Below are positions 15,598 to 25,129 of a stretch of 64,000 nt of DNA, one piece after another. How positions within the stretch are numbered: the stretch's first letter is position 1; each line of letters opens with the position of its first letter. Under the pieces are notes generated by a model. The model was not told the DNA's origin. It ran no database searches and was given only the letters and a program-made list of their open reading frames with translations. The DNA comes from Paractinoplanes rishiriensis (GTDB lineage: Bacteria; Actinomycetota; Actinomycetes; Mycobacteriales; Micromonosporaceae), in assembly GCF_016862375.1 (NCBI RefSeq), contig NZ_BOMV01000055.1, positions 124,001-188,000 on the forward strand. The letters run 5' to 3'. The translations under genes were made by a program, and so were the position numbers.

Positions 15598-17139
15598 TCA
15601 GATCCAGCGGCCGCCCAGCCACATGCGGGAGAACCAGCTCTCGTAGGGGATCACCTGGCCCACGAAGATCGGGTAGAAGTAGGCGAAGCACAGCGCCACC
15701 AACGTCAGGTAGGCGCCTGCCGCCACCACGCCCACCACCTGGCGGTCGGGCCGGTCGGGGCCGGTGACCACGCCGTCGGGCGGGGTCATGATGGCGCCCA
15801 GGACATATGCGACGGCGAGGACCAGGAAGGGCAGGGCCGGCAGCGCGTAGAACACGTACATCGTCCGGCCGTCCTTGATCGCGTAGTAGAACCACGGCAG
15901 CAGGCCGGCCGCCACCGGGACCAGGATCGCCCAGGCCCGCCAGTCGCGGCGGGCTATGCCGAACCAGATCAAGGCGGCCAGCGCGGGCAGGAAGGACCAC
16001 CACAGGATCGGCGTGCCCAGCAGGAGGATCTGGCGGAAGCAGCTGTCGGCGCCGCAGCCGGTGGCGCCGCCCGGGGAGTAGAAGTTTACCGGGCGGCCCA
16101 GTAGCAACCACTGCCACGGCCAGGACTGGTAGGTGTGCCGGTCGGTCAGGCCGCTGTGGAAACCGTACGCCTGCTGGTGGTAGTGCAGCAGGTTGAGCAG
16201 GGCGCCCAGCACCGGCGGCTCGCTCAGGCCGTTCGCCTCGCGGTAGTGGCGGAAGTAGCCGGTGTCGGTGACGAACCAGCCGATCCAGGTGGCCAGGTAG
16301 AAGACCGCCGTGAGAACCACGCTGAGCAGGCCCCAGCCCAGGTCGCCGGCGGTCCAGCCGGCACGGAAGCCGGCCGAGCGCCGCGCCTGCCACCGCCAGG
16401 CGAGCACCAGTGCGCCGAAGAACGGCAGGAAGAACGCGGCGCTCCACTTCACGCCGCAGGCCAGCCCCAGCAGGGCGCCGGCGGCCAGCAGCCACCACGG
16501 CACCGTGCGCGGCGGGCGGTCGGCTCCCGCCTCCAGCGCGCGGAGCAGACGGCGCCGGTAGTGGTCGCGGTCGAGCACCACGGCGGCGAACGTGGCCAGC
16601 ACCCACAGCCCGAGGAAGATGTCGAGCAGCGAGGTGCGGGACAGCACCAGGTGGAACCCGTCCAGGGTCAGCAGCAACCCGGCCGCGCCGGCCAGCACGA
16701 TCGAGTGGAACAGGCGGTAGGCGACGCGGATCAGGATGAGGACCATCAGCGTGCCGGCTACCGCGGCCGGGAACCGCCAGCCCAGCTCGGTGTTGCCGAA
16801 CAGGGCCTCGCCGGCCGCGATCATCCACTTGCCCAGCGGCGGGTGGACCACGTAGGCGGCGCCGTCGATCTTCTCGTCCCACTCGACGCCGTGCTGGAGC
16901 ATGTCCCAGGCGTCGGTCGGGTAGTACACCTCGTCGAAGACGTAGCCCTTGGGCGAGCCCAGGTTCGCGAAGCGCAGCATCGCCGCGATCGCCACGACGA
17001 GGCCGGTGACCAGCCAGGAGTACGGATCGAGCCAGTTCTCCAGGGTGGCCAGCCGGCGCCGCACGACGTCGGGAACGGGCCGCGCGGCCGTCTCCGGTTC
17101 TCCGACGACCCGCGCCTCCGTCACTACCGCCGTTGTCAC
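15598..17139 (-). CDS. Protein O-mannosyltransferase (dolichyl/polyprenyl-phosphate-mannose dependent, GT39)
   Basis: The 513-residue integral membrane protein has the Pmt features: a cytoplasmic N-terminus, first helix about 42-60, then the catalytic extracytoplasmic loop with the acidic motif FDEVYY (about 70) and VHPPLGKWMIAAGE, followed by about ten more helices. The C-terminal part contains HPP-like and GW-rich loops (YQSWPWQWLLLGRPVNFY). It transfers mannose from polyprenyl phosphomannose to Ser/Thr of exported proteins coming through Sec. The gene stands alone, next to the convergently oriented metabolic region only by position. Confidence 0.92.
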   Translation of the reverse strand: MTTAVVTEARVVGEPETAARPVPDVVRRRLATLENWLDPYSWLVTGLVVAIAAMLRFANLGSPKGYVFDEVYYPTDAWDMLQHGVEWDEKIDGAAYVVHPPLGKWMIAAGEALFGNTELGWRFPAAVAGTLMVLILIRVAYRLFHSIVLAGAAGLLLTLDGFHLVLSRTSLLDIFLGLWVLATFAAVVLDRDHYRRRLLRALEAGADRPPRTVPWWLLAAGALLGLACGVKWSAAFFLPFFGALVLAWRWQARRSAGFRAGWTAGDLGWGLLSVVLTAVFYLATWIGWFVTDTGYFRHYREANGLSEPPVLGALLNLLHYHQQAYGFHSGLTDRHTYQSWPWQWLLLGRPVNFYSPGGATGCGADSCFRQILLLGTPILWWSFLPALAALIWFGIARRDWRAWAILVPVAAGLLPWFYYAIKDGRTMYVFYALPALPFLVLAVAYVLGAIMTPPDGVVTGPDRPDRQVVGVVAAGAYLTLVALCFAYFYPIFVGQVIPYESWFSRMWLGGRWI

Positions 17140-17162
17140 ACCGCGATCCTAGGTACCTCGAT

Positions 17163-18545
17163 TCAGAGTTGTGAATGCGCCTCGGTGAGGACCGTGCGCA
17201 GGATCCGCTCGATCTCGGCGAACTGCTCCTCGCCGGCGATCAGCGGCGGCGCCAGCTGGATCACCGGGTCGCCGCGGTCGTCGGCCCGGCAGTACAGCCC
17301 GGCCTCGAAGAGGGCGTGCGACAGGAAGCCGCGCAGCAGCCGCTCCGACTCGTCGTCGTTGAACGTCTGCTTGGTGGCCTTGTCCTTGACCAGTTCGATG
17401 CCGAAGAAGTAGCCGTCGCCGCGGACGTCACCCACGATCGGGAGGTCGGAAAGCTTCTCCAGGTACGAACGGAAGAGCGCCGTGTTCTCGCGTACGTGGG
17501 AATTGAGGTTTTCTCTTTCCATGATGTCCAGGTTGGCCAGCGCCACCGCCGAGCCGACCGGATGCCCGCCGTAGGTGATGCCGTGGGCGAACCAGTTGGT
17601 GCCCTCGAGGAACGGCTCGGCCAGCCGCTCCGCCGCGATCATCGCGCCCAGCGGCACATATCCGCTGGTCAAGCCCTTGGCAACGGTGATGATGTCGGGC
17701 GTGTAGTCGTAACGGTTGCCGCCGAAGTACTCCCCCAGGCGCCCGAACCCGCAGATCACGTCGTCGGAGACCATCAGCACGTCGTAGCGGTCGCAGATCT
17801 CGCGGACCCGCTGGAAGTAGCCCGGCGGCGGCGGGAAGCAGCCGCCCGCGTTCTGCACCGGCTCGAGGAAAACCGCCGCCACCGTGTCCGGTCCCTCGAA
17901 CTCGATGGCCTCGGCGATCCGGTCGGCCGCCCAGACGCCGAACTGCTCCGGGGTCATCGACTCGTCGGGACGCCGGTAGTAGTTGGTGTTCGGCACCCGG
18001 AACGTGGACGGCACGAGCGGCTCGAAGTCCTGCTTGAGCGCGGGGATGCCGGTGATCGACAGGGCGCCCATCGAGGTGCCGTGGTAGGCGATCGAGCGGG
18101 ACAGCACCTTGGTCTTGAGCGGCTTGCCGACCTTGCGGAAGTACGAGCGGGCCAGCTTCCAGGCCGACTCGACCGCCTCCGAGCCGCCGGTCGTGAAGAA
18201 CACCCGGTTGAGGTCGCCGGGGGTCAGGTCGGCCAGCCGGTCGGCCAGTTCGGCCGCCTTCGGGTGCGCGTACGACCAGATCGGGAAGTACGCCAGCTCG
18301 CCGGCCTGTTTGGCCGCCGCCTCGGCCAGTTCCTGCCGCCCGTGTCCGGTCTGCACCACGAACAGGCCGGACAGCCCGTCCAGGTAACGCCGGCCGGCGC
18401 TGTCCCAGATGTAGCAGCCGTCGCCCCGCACGATCATCGGCATGTCGGTCTTGCGGAACGAGGACAGGCGGGTGAAGTGCGGCCAGAGGTGGTCACGCGC
18501 GGCCTCGGTCAGTTTCGCGTAGTCCGGAGACTGGAGATCGGTCAA
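17163..18545 (-). CDS. Class III omega-aminotransferase, putrescine/beta-alanine-pyruvate type (SpuC-like)
   Basis: The 460-residue PLP enzyme has the class III pattern: WDSAGRRYLDGLSGLFVVQTGHGR, the phosphate-binding TTGGSEAVESAWKLAR, YHGTSMGALS, the cofactor Asp in VSDDVICGFGR (DD where most have DE) and the PLP lysine in ITVAKGLTSGYVPLG. The sequence and MTPEQFGVWAADRI segment resemble putrescine/spermidine-pyruvate aminotransferases such as SpuC. It lies 37 bp behind gabT in the same direction and probably feeds it. Substrate choice (putrescine or another diamine) is inferred from the neighbourhood. Confidence 0.85.
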   Translation of the reverse strand: MTDLQSPDYAKLTEAARDHLWPHFTRLSSFRKTDMPMIVRGDGCYIWDSAGRRYLDGLSGLFVVQTGHGRQELAEAAAKQAGELAYFPIWSYAHPKAAELADRLADLTPGDLNRVFFTTGGSEAVESAWKLARSYFRKVGKPLKTKVLSRSIAYHGTSMGALSITGIPALKQDFEPLVPSTFRVPNTNYYRRPDESMTPEQFGVWAADRIAEAIEFEGPDTVAAVFLEPVQNAGGCFPPPPGYFQRVREICDRYDVLMVSDDVICGFGRLGEYFGGNRYDYTPDIITVAKGLTSGYVPLGAMIAAERLAEPFLEGTNWFAHGITYGGHPVGSAVALANLDIMERENLNSHVRENTALFRSYLEKLSDLPIVGDVRGDGYFFGIELVKDKATKQTFNDDESERLLRGFLSHALFEAGLYCRADDRGDPVIQLAPPLIAGEEQFAEIERILRTVLTEAHSQL

Positions 18546-18582
18546 GGGGGGCTCCCGGATCGAGGGGGTGGTGAGAGGGGGT

Positions 18583-19860
18583 CTAAAGAGCGGCGGCGAA
18601 CGCCTGCTCCAGCAGCGAGAGGCCGCGGTCGAGCTCGTCGTCGGCGATGATCAGCGGCGGGAGCAGGCGCAGCACGTTGCCGTACGTGCCGCAGGTGAGC
18701 AGCAGCAGCCCCAGGTCGTGCGCGGCCTTGGCCACCGCGGCGGTCGCCGCCGGCTCGGGGGTGGTGCCGCCGGGTTCGACCAGCTCGAGCGCGAGCATCG
18801 CGCCGCGCCCGCGGATGTCGCCGATCACCGGGTGCTTGCCGGCCAGCGCCTCGAGCCGGGGCCGGGCCACCGCCTCGATGTGCCGGGCCGCCGCCGCGCC
18901 GTCGATCTCGCGCAGGGTCTCGATGGTGGCCAGGGCCGCGGCGCAGGCGATCGGGTTGCCGCCGTAGGTGCCGCCGAGCCCGCCGGGGTGCACCGCGTCC
19001 ATGATCTCGGCGCGGCCGGTGACCGCGGCGAGCGGCAGGCCACCGGCGATGCCCTTGGCGGTGGTGATCAGGTCGGGTTCGACGCCCTCGTCCTCGCAGG
19101 CGAACCACGTGCCGGTGCGGCAGAAGCCGGTCTGGATCTCGTCGGCCACGAACATGGCGCCGGCCGCGCGGCTCCACTCGGCCAGCGCCGGCAGGAAGCC
19201 GGGCGCGGGCACCACGAAACCACCCTCGCCCTGAACGGGCTCGATCAGCACGGCGGCCACATTGCTCGCGCCCACGTGCTTCTCGATCTGGCCGATGGCG
19301 TACGCGGCGGCGTCCGCCCCGCTGCGCCCGTCGCGGAACGGGTACGACATCGGCACCCGGTAGATCTCGCCGGCGAACGGGCCGAACCCCTGCTTGTACG
19401 GCATGACCTTGGCGGTGAGCGCCATCGTCAGGTTGGTCCGGCCGTGGTACGCGTGGTCGAACACCACGACGGCCTGGCGCCCGGTGGCGTGCCGGGCGAT
19501 CTTCACGGCGTTCTCCACCGCCTCGGCGCCGGAGTTGAACAGCGCGGACCGCTTGTCGAAGCTGCCCGGGGTGAGCTCGGCCAGTTGCTCGCACACGGCG
19601 ACGTACTGCTCGTACGGCGCGATCATGAAGCAGGTGTGTGTGAAGCGCTCGACCTGGGCCTGCACGGCCGCGACCACCTTGGGTGCGGCGTTGCCGACAT
19701 TGGTCACCGCGATGCCGGCCGCGAAGTCGATCCACTCGCGGCCGTCCACATCGGTCATCGTGCCGCCGCCGGCGCTGCCGACGTAGGACGGGATCATGCT
19801 GCTGACCCCGCGGGCGACGGCCGCGGCGCGACGCTGGTGCAACTCGGCCGAGCTGGGCAT
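18583..19860 (-). CDS. gabT: 4-aminobutyrate-2-oxoglutarate aminotransferase
   Basis: The 425-residue enzyme matches GabT throughout: RRAAAVARGV start, IDFAAGIAVTNVGNA, FNSGAEAVENAVKIAR, the FDHAYHGRTNLTMALT segment, IEPVQGEGGFVVP, cofactor Asp in VADEIQTGFCRTG and the PLP lysine in TTAKGIAGGLPLAAVTGRAE. It converts GABA and 2-oxoglutarate to succinate semialdehyde and glutamate. It is the first gene of a pair with the SpuC-like transaminase. No succinate-semialdehyde dehydrogenase gene is close by, unless the aldehyde dehydrogenase at 27.5 kb serves that role. Confidence 0.93.
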   Translation of the reverse strand: MPSSAELHQRRAAAVARGVSSMIPSYVGSAGGGTMTDVDGREWIDFAAGIAVTNVGNAAPKVVAAVQAQVERFTHTCFMIAPYEQYVAVCEQLAELTPGSFDKRSALFNSGAEAVENAVKIARHATGRQAVVVFDHAYHGRTNLTMALTAKVMPYKQGFGPFAGEIYRVPMSYPFRDGRSGADAAAYAIGQIEKHVGASNVAAVLIEPVQGEGGFVVPAPGFLPALAEWSRAAGAMFVADEIQTGFCRTGTWFACEDEGVEPDLITTAKGIAGGLPLAAVTGRAEIMDAVHPGGLGGTYGGNPIACAAALATIETLREIDGAAAARHIEAVARPRLEALAGKHPVIGDIRGRGAMLALELVEPGGTTPEPAATAAVAKAAHDLGLLLLTCGTYGNVLRLLPPLIIADDELDRGLSLLEQAFAAAL

Positions 19861-19954
19861 ATCTCCACTCCTTCAGGCTTTGAACCCCGATCATTTCACT
19901 GATTCCGTCGTGCGCAAGAGGCGCTACAACTATTTCCGTTTCATGCCGAGCGCG

Positions 19955-19984
19955 AAGAAGCCGGCCCTCGGAGGCCGGCTTCTT
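19955..19984. terminator. Hairpin terminator after AI-2E transporter gene
   Basis: A perfect 12-bp stem (AAGAAGCCGGCC, 6-nt loop, GGCCGGCTTCTT) lies downstream of the leftward AI-2E transporter gene and upstream of gabT. On the minus strand the stem itself ends in CTTCTT. Confidence 0.8.
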
Positions 19985-20006
19985 GACAGTGCGTGACGGA
20001 CTGAGG

Positions 20007-21305
20007 TCAAACAAGTGAGGAGCTGGCCGACGGCGTGGCCGCGGGTTCCCGCTCGTCGTCGTCCTCGTCCTCGTCCGCCGGTTCGGTGCCGGGCGGCTGC
20101 CGGTCCGGCGTCGGTTCGCCGTCCGGATGCTTCGCGAGGTACCGGATCGCGGTGTTCAGCACGGCCAGCAACGGCACCGCGATGAGACCGCCGACGATCC
20201 CGGCCACCACGATGCCGGCCGCGATCGCCAGGATCACCGCGAGCGGGTGCAGTGCCACCGCCCGGCCCATGATGAGCGGCTGCAGCACGTGCCCCTCCAG
20301 CTGCTGCACCGCGATCACCACGGCCAGCACGATCAGCGCGGTGACCGGCCCGTTCGCGACCAGCGCCACCAGCACCGCGACCGCGCCCGTGATGGTCGCG
20401 CCGACCACCGGGATGAACGCGCCGAGGAAGACCAGCGCGGCCAGCGGCAACGCCATCGGCACCCGCAGGATGGCCAGGCCGAGTCCGATGCCGGCCGCAT
20501 CCACGAACGCGACCAGGACGGTCGCGTGCACGTACGAGACGAGCGTGTGCCACGAGTAGTGACCGGCCCGCGCGGTCGGCACCCGGGCCTCGCGCGGCAG
20601 CAGCCGGCACAGGAACGACCAGATCCGCCCGCCGTCGCGGAGGAAGAAGAACAGGGTGAACAACACCAGGAAGAAGCCGGTGACCACCTCACCGACGGTC
20701 ACCGCGGTGTTCAGCGCGCCGGTGGTCAGCGCACCCTGATTCTCGGTGAGCGTCTGCCCAGCCTGGTCGACGTAGCGGCTCAGCTGCGCGTCGGTGAGGT
20801 GCAGCGGGCCGGCCGACAGCCACTGCTGTATCTCCTCGATCCCGTCGCTGACCTGGGTCGACAGGTTGTCGATCTGGGAGATGAAGGTGCTGATGATCAG
20901 CCCGAGTCCGCCGAACACCAGCAGAAGCGCGGCGACCAGGATCAGGCCGGCGGCCAACGAGGCTTTCATGCCGCGCCGGATCAGCGCGGCGCAGGCCGGC
21001 TGGAACAGTGCCGCCAGCAACACCGCCACCACGACCGGGATGACCACCAGGCGGAGCAGCGCCACCAACCGCAGGAGCAGGTACGCCGCCGCCACGATGA
21101 GGATGAAGCGCCAGGCCCACGCGCCGGCCGTGCGGATGCCGCGGGGCAGGGCGTCCTCGGCCCCGCGCTTCGGGTTGACCACCACGACGGGCGGCGCCGG
21201 CTCCGCCAGGTCCGGGCCGGCGGTGAACGGCGGTGGTGCGGTGCGGGCCGCCGCCGCTTCCCATGCGGCCCGCGAGCGTGTACGGACGGTCTGCGCCCAA
21301 GTCAT
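20007..21305 (-). CDS. AI-2E family (PerM-like) transporter
   Basis: The 432-residue membrane protein has about eight helices in the PerM/AI-2E arrangement: a Trp-Arg start of helix 1 (AWRFILIVAAAYLLLRLV), paired helices near 90-130, a soluble loop (about 130-200, DNLSTQVSDGIEEIQQW), then helices with GAFIPVVGATITGAVAVLVAL and the conserved QQLEGHVLQPLIMGRAVALHPLAVI. The C-terminus is an acidic, Glu/Asp-rich tail (DEDEDDDERE). Family members export small molecules or sodium; the substrate is unknown. It follows a TetR gene by 28 bp. Confidence 0.9.
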   Translation of the reverse strand: MTWAQTVRTRSRAAWEAAAARTAPPPFTAGPDLAEPAPPVVVVNPKRGAEDALPRGIRTAGAWAWRFILIVAAAYLLLRLVALLRLVVIPVVVAVLLAALFQPACAALIRRGMKASLAAGLILVAALLLVFGGLGLIISTFISQIDNLSTQVSDGIEEIQQWLSAGPLHLTDAQLSRYVDQAGQTLTENQGALTTGALNTAVTVGEVVTGFFLVLFTLFFFLRDGGRIWSFLCRLLPREARVPTARAGHYSWHTLVSYVHATVLVAFVDAAGIGLGLAILRVPMALPLAALVFLGAFIPVVGATITGAVAVLVALVANGPVTALIVLAVVIAVQQLEGHVLQPLIMGRAVALHPLAVILAIAAGIVVAGIVGGLIAVPLLAVLNTAIRYLAKHPDGEPTPDRQPPGTEPADEDEDDDEREPAATPSASSSLV

Positions 21306-21333
21306 GCCCCTGACTGCCCGGTCGCCGGGGGTT

Positions 21334-21885
21334 TCATGCGTGGCTGCGGAGTCCGCCCAAGATCAGTTCCACCAGGCGTTCCCGACGGTCCAGCTCAGGT
21401 GCCCGTTCGGCGATCCAGCCCACCGCGTTGACCAGCGCGAACAGCTCGGCAGCGGTGAGGTCCGGCCGGATCCGCCCGGCCCGCTGGGCGGTGGTCAGCA
21501 GCCGCTGCGCGGCGTTCCGCAGGGCCACGCAGGCTGGGTGCAGGGGCGAGCTCTCGTCCGCGAGCGTCGCCAGGATCTCGTTCGGGAGGCCACGGTACGC
21601 GCCGGCGCCGTACGCGAACTCGGTCATCCACCCGGTCAGCGCCGCGCCCGCCTCGGCCCGCGCGGCCAGCACGTCCGCCCGCGCGGTGAGATGCTCGAAC
21701 CGCCGGCGGGTCAGCGTCTCCAGCAGCGCGTCCCGGCTCGGGAAGTGCCGGTACAGCGTGCCCAGCCCCACCTCGGCCCGGCGCGCCACGTCCCGCAGCG
21801 ACGCCTGGGTGCCGTGTTCACCGAGGACGGCGCGGGCCACGTCGAGGATGCGTTCCCGGTTGCGCACCGCGTCCGAACGCGTCAT
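21334..21885 (-). CDS. TetR-family transcriptional regulator
   Basis: The protein (183 aa from the ATG at 21885; an earlier in-frame start is at 21912) has the TetR helix-turn-helix at its N-terminus: NRERILDVARAVLGEHGTQASLRDVARRAEVGLGTLYRHFPSRDALLETL. The ligand-binding half has the SBP-type features of actinomycete repressors (PELDRRERLVELILGGLR). It is upstream of and probably co-transcribed with the AI-2E transporter, the likely target. Confidence 0.9.
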   Translation of the reverse strand: MTRSDAVRNRERILDVARAVLGEHGTQASLRDVARRAEVGLGTLYRHFPSRDALLETLTRRRFEHLTARADVLAARAEAGAALTGWMTEFAYGAGAYRGLPNEILATLADESSPLHPACVALRNAAQRLLTTAQRAGRIRPDLTAAELFALVNAVGWIAERAPELDRRERLVELILGGLRSHA

Positions 21886-22027
21886 GCCCCGCACGCTATG
21901 TGCCGTCGACACCCGGCCGCCGGCACATCACGACAACGCCACCGGATCGGGTGGCGCCAGGGTGGACGTTGCGGCAAACGTCTGGGCGAGCGCCGTCCCG
22001 CCGGGCCGAGACTGCGATCCGGAGCGG

Positions 22028-23416
22028 TCACGAGTCGAAGCCCAGGCCCAACGTGTCCAGGGTGCGCAGCCACAGGTTGCGGCGGCCCTGGGTGCGGTCG
22101 GCGCGGGCGATGGACCAGCGGGTCAGCTGGATGACGCCGGAGCGCAGCGGCTCGGGCGGGAACGGTACCGGCTTGCGGCGGACCATGGCCAGGCTGGTCA
22201 GGTCGGTGGGGCGGCCGGTGAGCAGGTCGAGCATCACCTTGGCGCCGAAGCGGGTGGCGCCCACGCCCAGGCCCGTGTAGCCGGTTGCGTAAGCCAGCCG
22301 GCCGCCGTGGGCGGTGCCGAAGAAGGCGCTGAAGCGACTGCAGCAGTCGATCACGCCGCCCCACTTGTGGCTGAAGCGCAGGCCCTCCAACTGCGGGAAG
22401 GTGGCCGCGAAGTGGTCGGCCAGCACCTCGAAGGTGGCCTCGCGCTGGTCGTACTCGGGCATGATCTTGCCGCCGTTGTAGTAGACGGCGTCGTAGCCGC
22501 CCCACAGGATGCGGTTGTCGGCGGTCAGCCGGTAGTAGTGGAACTGGTTGCCGCCGTCGCCGATGCCCTGGCGGTTCTGCCAGCCGATCGCGGCCAGCTG
22601 TGCGTCCGACAGCGGCTCGGTCATCAGGGCGTAGTCGTACACCGGCACCACGAACTGGCGCAGGCGCTTGAGCAGGCGGCCGTGCGCGCCGGTGGCCAGC
22701 GCGACCCGGGCCGCGGTCAGCCGGCCGCGCCAGGTGTGCAGGGCCAGGCCGGCGCGGGTCGCGGTGATCCGGTCGACCGGGCTGTTCTCGTAGAAGCGCA
22801 CACCCAGGGCCAGGCAGGCGCGGCGAAGGCCCCAGGCGAGCCGCGCCGGGTCGACCATGGCGCAGCCGGTGCGGTCCCAGACACCGCCGAGGTACGTCGG
22901 TGACGCCACCTCCGCGCGTACCTCCTCCTGGTTGAGCAGGTCCACGTCGAGACCGCGGGCCGCCTCGGCCGCATGCGACTCGACCAGGTCGCGCCACTGC
23001 CAGTCCGCGGTGGCCACCTGCAGCTCGCCGGACCGGCGGAAGTCGCAGTCGATGCCGTGCCGGGTGACCGTGGCCTCGATCTCGTCCAGGTTGTCCCGGC
23101 CCAGCTTGAGCAGCGTGTCCAGCTCGCCCGGGAAGCGGCTGAGCCCGTTCTCGAAACCGTGGGTGAGGCTCGCCGAGCAGAAGCCGCCGTTGCGCCCGGA
23201 CGCGGCCCAGCCGGCCGTGCCCGCCTCGATGACCACAACGTCGAGGGCGGGGTCGCGTTCCTTGGCGATCAGCGCGGTCCACAGGCCGCTGTAGCCGGCG
23301 CCGACCACCGCGAGATCCGCGGTGGTCACGCCGTCGAGGGGTGCGGCGGGGGCCGGAGCCCCGGGTTGGGTCAGCCAGTACGGCTCAGGTATGGCGTCCT
23401 GGAGAGCGGACAGCAC
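22028..23416 (-). CDS. FAD-dependent amine oxidoreductase (DAO family, PuuB-like)
   Basis: The 462-residue protein has an N-terminal FAD-binding motif (DLAVVGAGYSGLWTALIAKE, about 31-50), ARRNGGFCSASL-type sequence following (ASGRNGGFCSASLTHGFE), and a C-terminal FAD contact (YATGYTGLGVGATRFGAK). This is the gamma-glutamylputrescine oxidase/OrdL group. It is the last gene of the operon that starts with the aldehyde dehydrogenase, 6 bp after the second permease, so oxidation of an imported amine is likely. No gamma-glutamylputrescine synthetase is seen in the window, so the substrate could be a free or differently modified amine. Confidence 0.85.
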   Translation of the reverse strand: MLSALQDAIPEPYWLTQPGAPAPAAPLDGVTTADLAVVGAGYSGLWTALIAKERDPALDVVVIEAGTAGWAASGRNGGFCSASLTHGFENGLSRFPGELDTLLKLGRDNLDEIEATVTRHGIDCDFRRSGELQVATADWQWRDLVESHAAEAARGLDVDLLNQEEVRAEVASPTYLGGVWDRTGCAMVDPARLAWGLRRACLALGVRFYENSPVDRITATRAGLALHTWRGRLTAARVALATGAHGRLLKRLRQFVVPVYDYALMTEPLSDAQLAAIGWQNRQGIGDGGNQFHYYRLTADNRILWGGYDAVYYNGGKIMPEYDQREATFEVLADHFAATFPQLEGLRFSHKWGGVIDCCSRFSAFFGTAHGGRLAYATGYTGLGVGATRFGAKVMLDLLTGRPTDLTSLAMVRRKPVPFPPEPLRSGVIQLTRWSIARADRTQGRRNLWLRTLDTLGLGFDS

Positions 23417-23422
23417 GAGTTG

Positions 23423-24268
23423 TCAATCCCGCTTACCCTGCCGCGAGCGGATGCTCGTGACCACCGCGATCAGCACGCCGGTCGCGAAGATCAGGGTGCC
23501 CATGACGTTCACCTGGGGCGGCAGGCCGACCCGGGTGGCGCCCCAGATCCACAGCGGGAAGGTCACCGTGGTGCCGGCCGTGAAGTTGCTGACGACGAAG
23601 TCGTCGATGGAGAGGGCGAAGGCGAGCATCAGGCCGGAGAAGACCGCCGGCAGGATGATCGGGAAGGTGATCCGCCAGAACGTGGTCCACGGCGCGGCGC
23701 CCAGGTCGGCGGCGGCCTCCTCGATGGACCGGTCCAGGGTCAGCACCCGGGCCCGGACCACAGTAGCGACGAACGAGATCGAGAACATGATGTGCGCGAT
23801 CGTGATGGTCACCGGGCCCAGGCCGGCGCCGGTCGAGACGAACAGGGTGAGCAGCGAGGCACCCATGATCAGCTCGGGCGACGACATGGTGGCGAACATG
23901 ATCAGGTTCATCGAGCCGGAGCCGCGGAAGCGGTAGCGGCCCAGCGCGTACCCGATGCCGGTGCCCAGCGCGGTCGACACCACGCTGGAGACCAGCGCGA
24001 TCAGCAGCGAGTAGACCAGGGCCTTGGTCAGTTCCTCGAGCGCGAAGACCTGGCCGTACCACTTCAGCGTGAAGCCCTCCCAGGTCTGGTTGAAGCGACC
24101 CGGAGTGTCGTTGAACCCGAACAGGATCATCACGAAGATGGGCAGCGCCAGCCACGCGATGACCAGCCAGGTGTACACGTACAGCACGGTCGCGCCGCCG
24201 AACCGCCGCCGCGGCCGGAGCGCTGGTGCCGGCGCCGTCGTGGCCGGCGCTTCCAGGGTCGTGGTCAT
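23423..24268 (-). CDS. Spermidine/putrescine-type ABC permease (PotC-like)
   Basis: The protein (281 aa) has six helices and the EAA loop (EEAAADLGAAPWTTFWRITFPIILPAV, near residue 180). It is the second permease of the PotADBC set. I chose the ATG at 24268, which overlaps the preceding permease stop (ATGA). The open frame extends further upstream, but that is antisense or out-of-frame reading of the first permease. Confidence 0.92.
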   Translation of the reverse strand: MTTTLEAPATTAPAPALRPRRRFGGATVLYVYTWLVIAWLALPIFVMILFGFNDTPGRFNQTWEGFTLKWYGQVFALEELTKALVYSLLIALVSSVVSTALGTGIGYALGRYRFRGSGSMNLIMFATMSSPELIMGASLLTLFVSTGAGLGPVTITIAHIMFSISFVATVVRARVLTLDRSIEEAAADLGAAPWTTFWRITFPIILPAVFSGLMLAFALSIDDFVVSNFTAGTTVTFPLWIWGATRVGLPPQVNVMGTLIFATGVLIAVVTSIRSRQGKRD

Positions 24269-25128
24269 CGCGCCGCCACCTTCATGACGTCCTCGGTGCC
24301 CAGCGCCCGGGCGTACGTGAAGACGCCGATCAGCAGCACCGCCATCAGCACGAACGACAGCGCCGAGGCCGTCGGGTAGTTGGAGTTGGCCAGGTACTGC
24401 GCCTGGATCACCTGGCCGATCATGGTGGTCTCCGAGCTGCCCAGCACCGCCGAGTTCACGTAGTCGGAACTGACCGGCACGAACGTCATCAGCACGCCGG
24501 CGAAAACACCGGGCAGGGCGAGCGGGAAGATCACCTTGCGGAACGCGGTGGCCGGGTTGGCGTACAGGTCCCGGGCGGCCTCGACCACGCGCGGGTCGAT
24601 CCGTTCCAGGGCGACGTACACCGGCAGCACCATGAACGGCAGGAAGTTGTAGACCAGGCCACCGATCACCGCGTACGGCGTTCCGAGAATGTGGTAGTTC
24701 TCCGAGATCAGGCCGATCTGCTTGAGCGGCTGCAGGAGCGGGCCCTCGTCGGTGAGGATCTGCCGCCACGAGATGGTGCGCAGCACGAAGGACACGAAGA
24801 ACGGCAACAAGAGCAGGAAGAGGTACGTGGATTTGCGCCGGCCGCCGTAGAAGGCGATCCAGTACGCGACCGGGAAGGCCAGCGCGATCAGGATCAGCGT
24901 GGCGATGGCGCCGTACATCAGCGACCGCAGCAGCTGTTCCTGGTAGTCGCCGATCGCCTCGACGTAGGTCTGCCAGCGCCCGGTGAACACGTACCCGTTG
25001 ATGATGTCGCCCTCCTGCAGGGAGAGCGACAACATCGTGACCATCGGGACGGCAAAGAACAGCAGCAGCCACAACCCGCCCGGAAAGATCAGCAGGTAGG
25101 GCGCCAGCTGGCGTTTCACCCGGTTCAT
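24265..25128 (-). CDS. Spermidine/putrescine-type ABC permease (PotB-like)
   Basis: The 287-residue permease has six helices and the EAA loop (VEAARDLYANPATAFRKVIFPLALPGV, near residue 180). It starts one base after the binding-protein gene's stop and overlaps the next permease. With PotC-like, PotA-like and PotD-like proteins it forms an importer for polyamines or related cations. Confidence 0.93.
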   Translation of the reverse strand: MNRVKRQLAPYLLIFPGGLWLLLFFAVPMVTMLSLSLQEGDIINGYVFTGRWQTYVEAIGDYQEQLLRSLMYGAIATLILIALAFPVAYWIAFYGGRRKSTYLFLLLLPFFVSFVLRTISWRQILTDEGPLLQPLKQIGLISENYHILGTPYAVIGGLVYNFLPFMVLPVYVALERIDPRVVEAARDLYANPATAFRKVIFPLALPGVFAGVLMTFVPVSSDYVNSAVLGSSETTMIGQVIQAQYLANSNYPTASALSFVLMAVLLIGVFTYARALGTEDVMKVAAR

Positions 25129-25129
25129 G

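Noticed and set aside
15401..16882. 493-codon frame over the mannosyltransferase gene in another frame
   Set aside because: Shadow of the mannosyltransferase; only its last 16 codons (15401-15448) were kept, as a possible leader peptide.
20127..21431. 434-codon rightward frame opposite the AI-2E transporter
   Set aside because: His/Gln/Asp/Arg-rich shadow of a membrane-protein gene.
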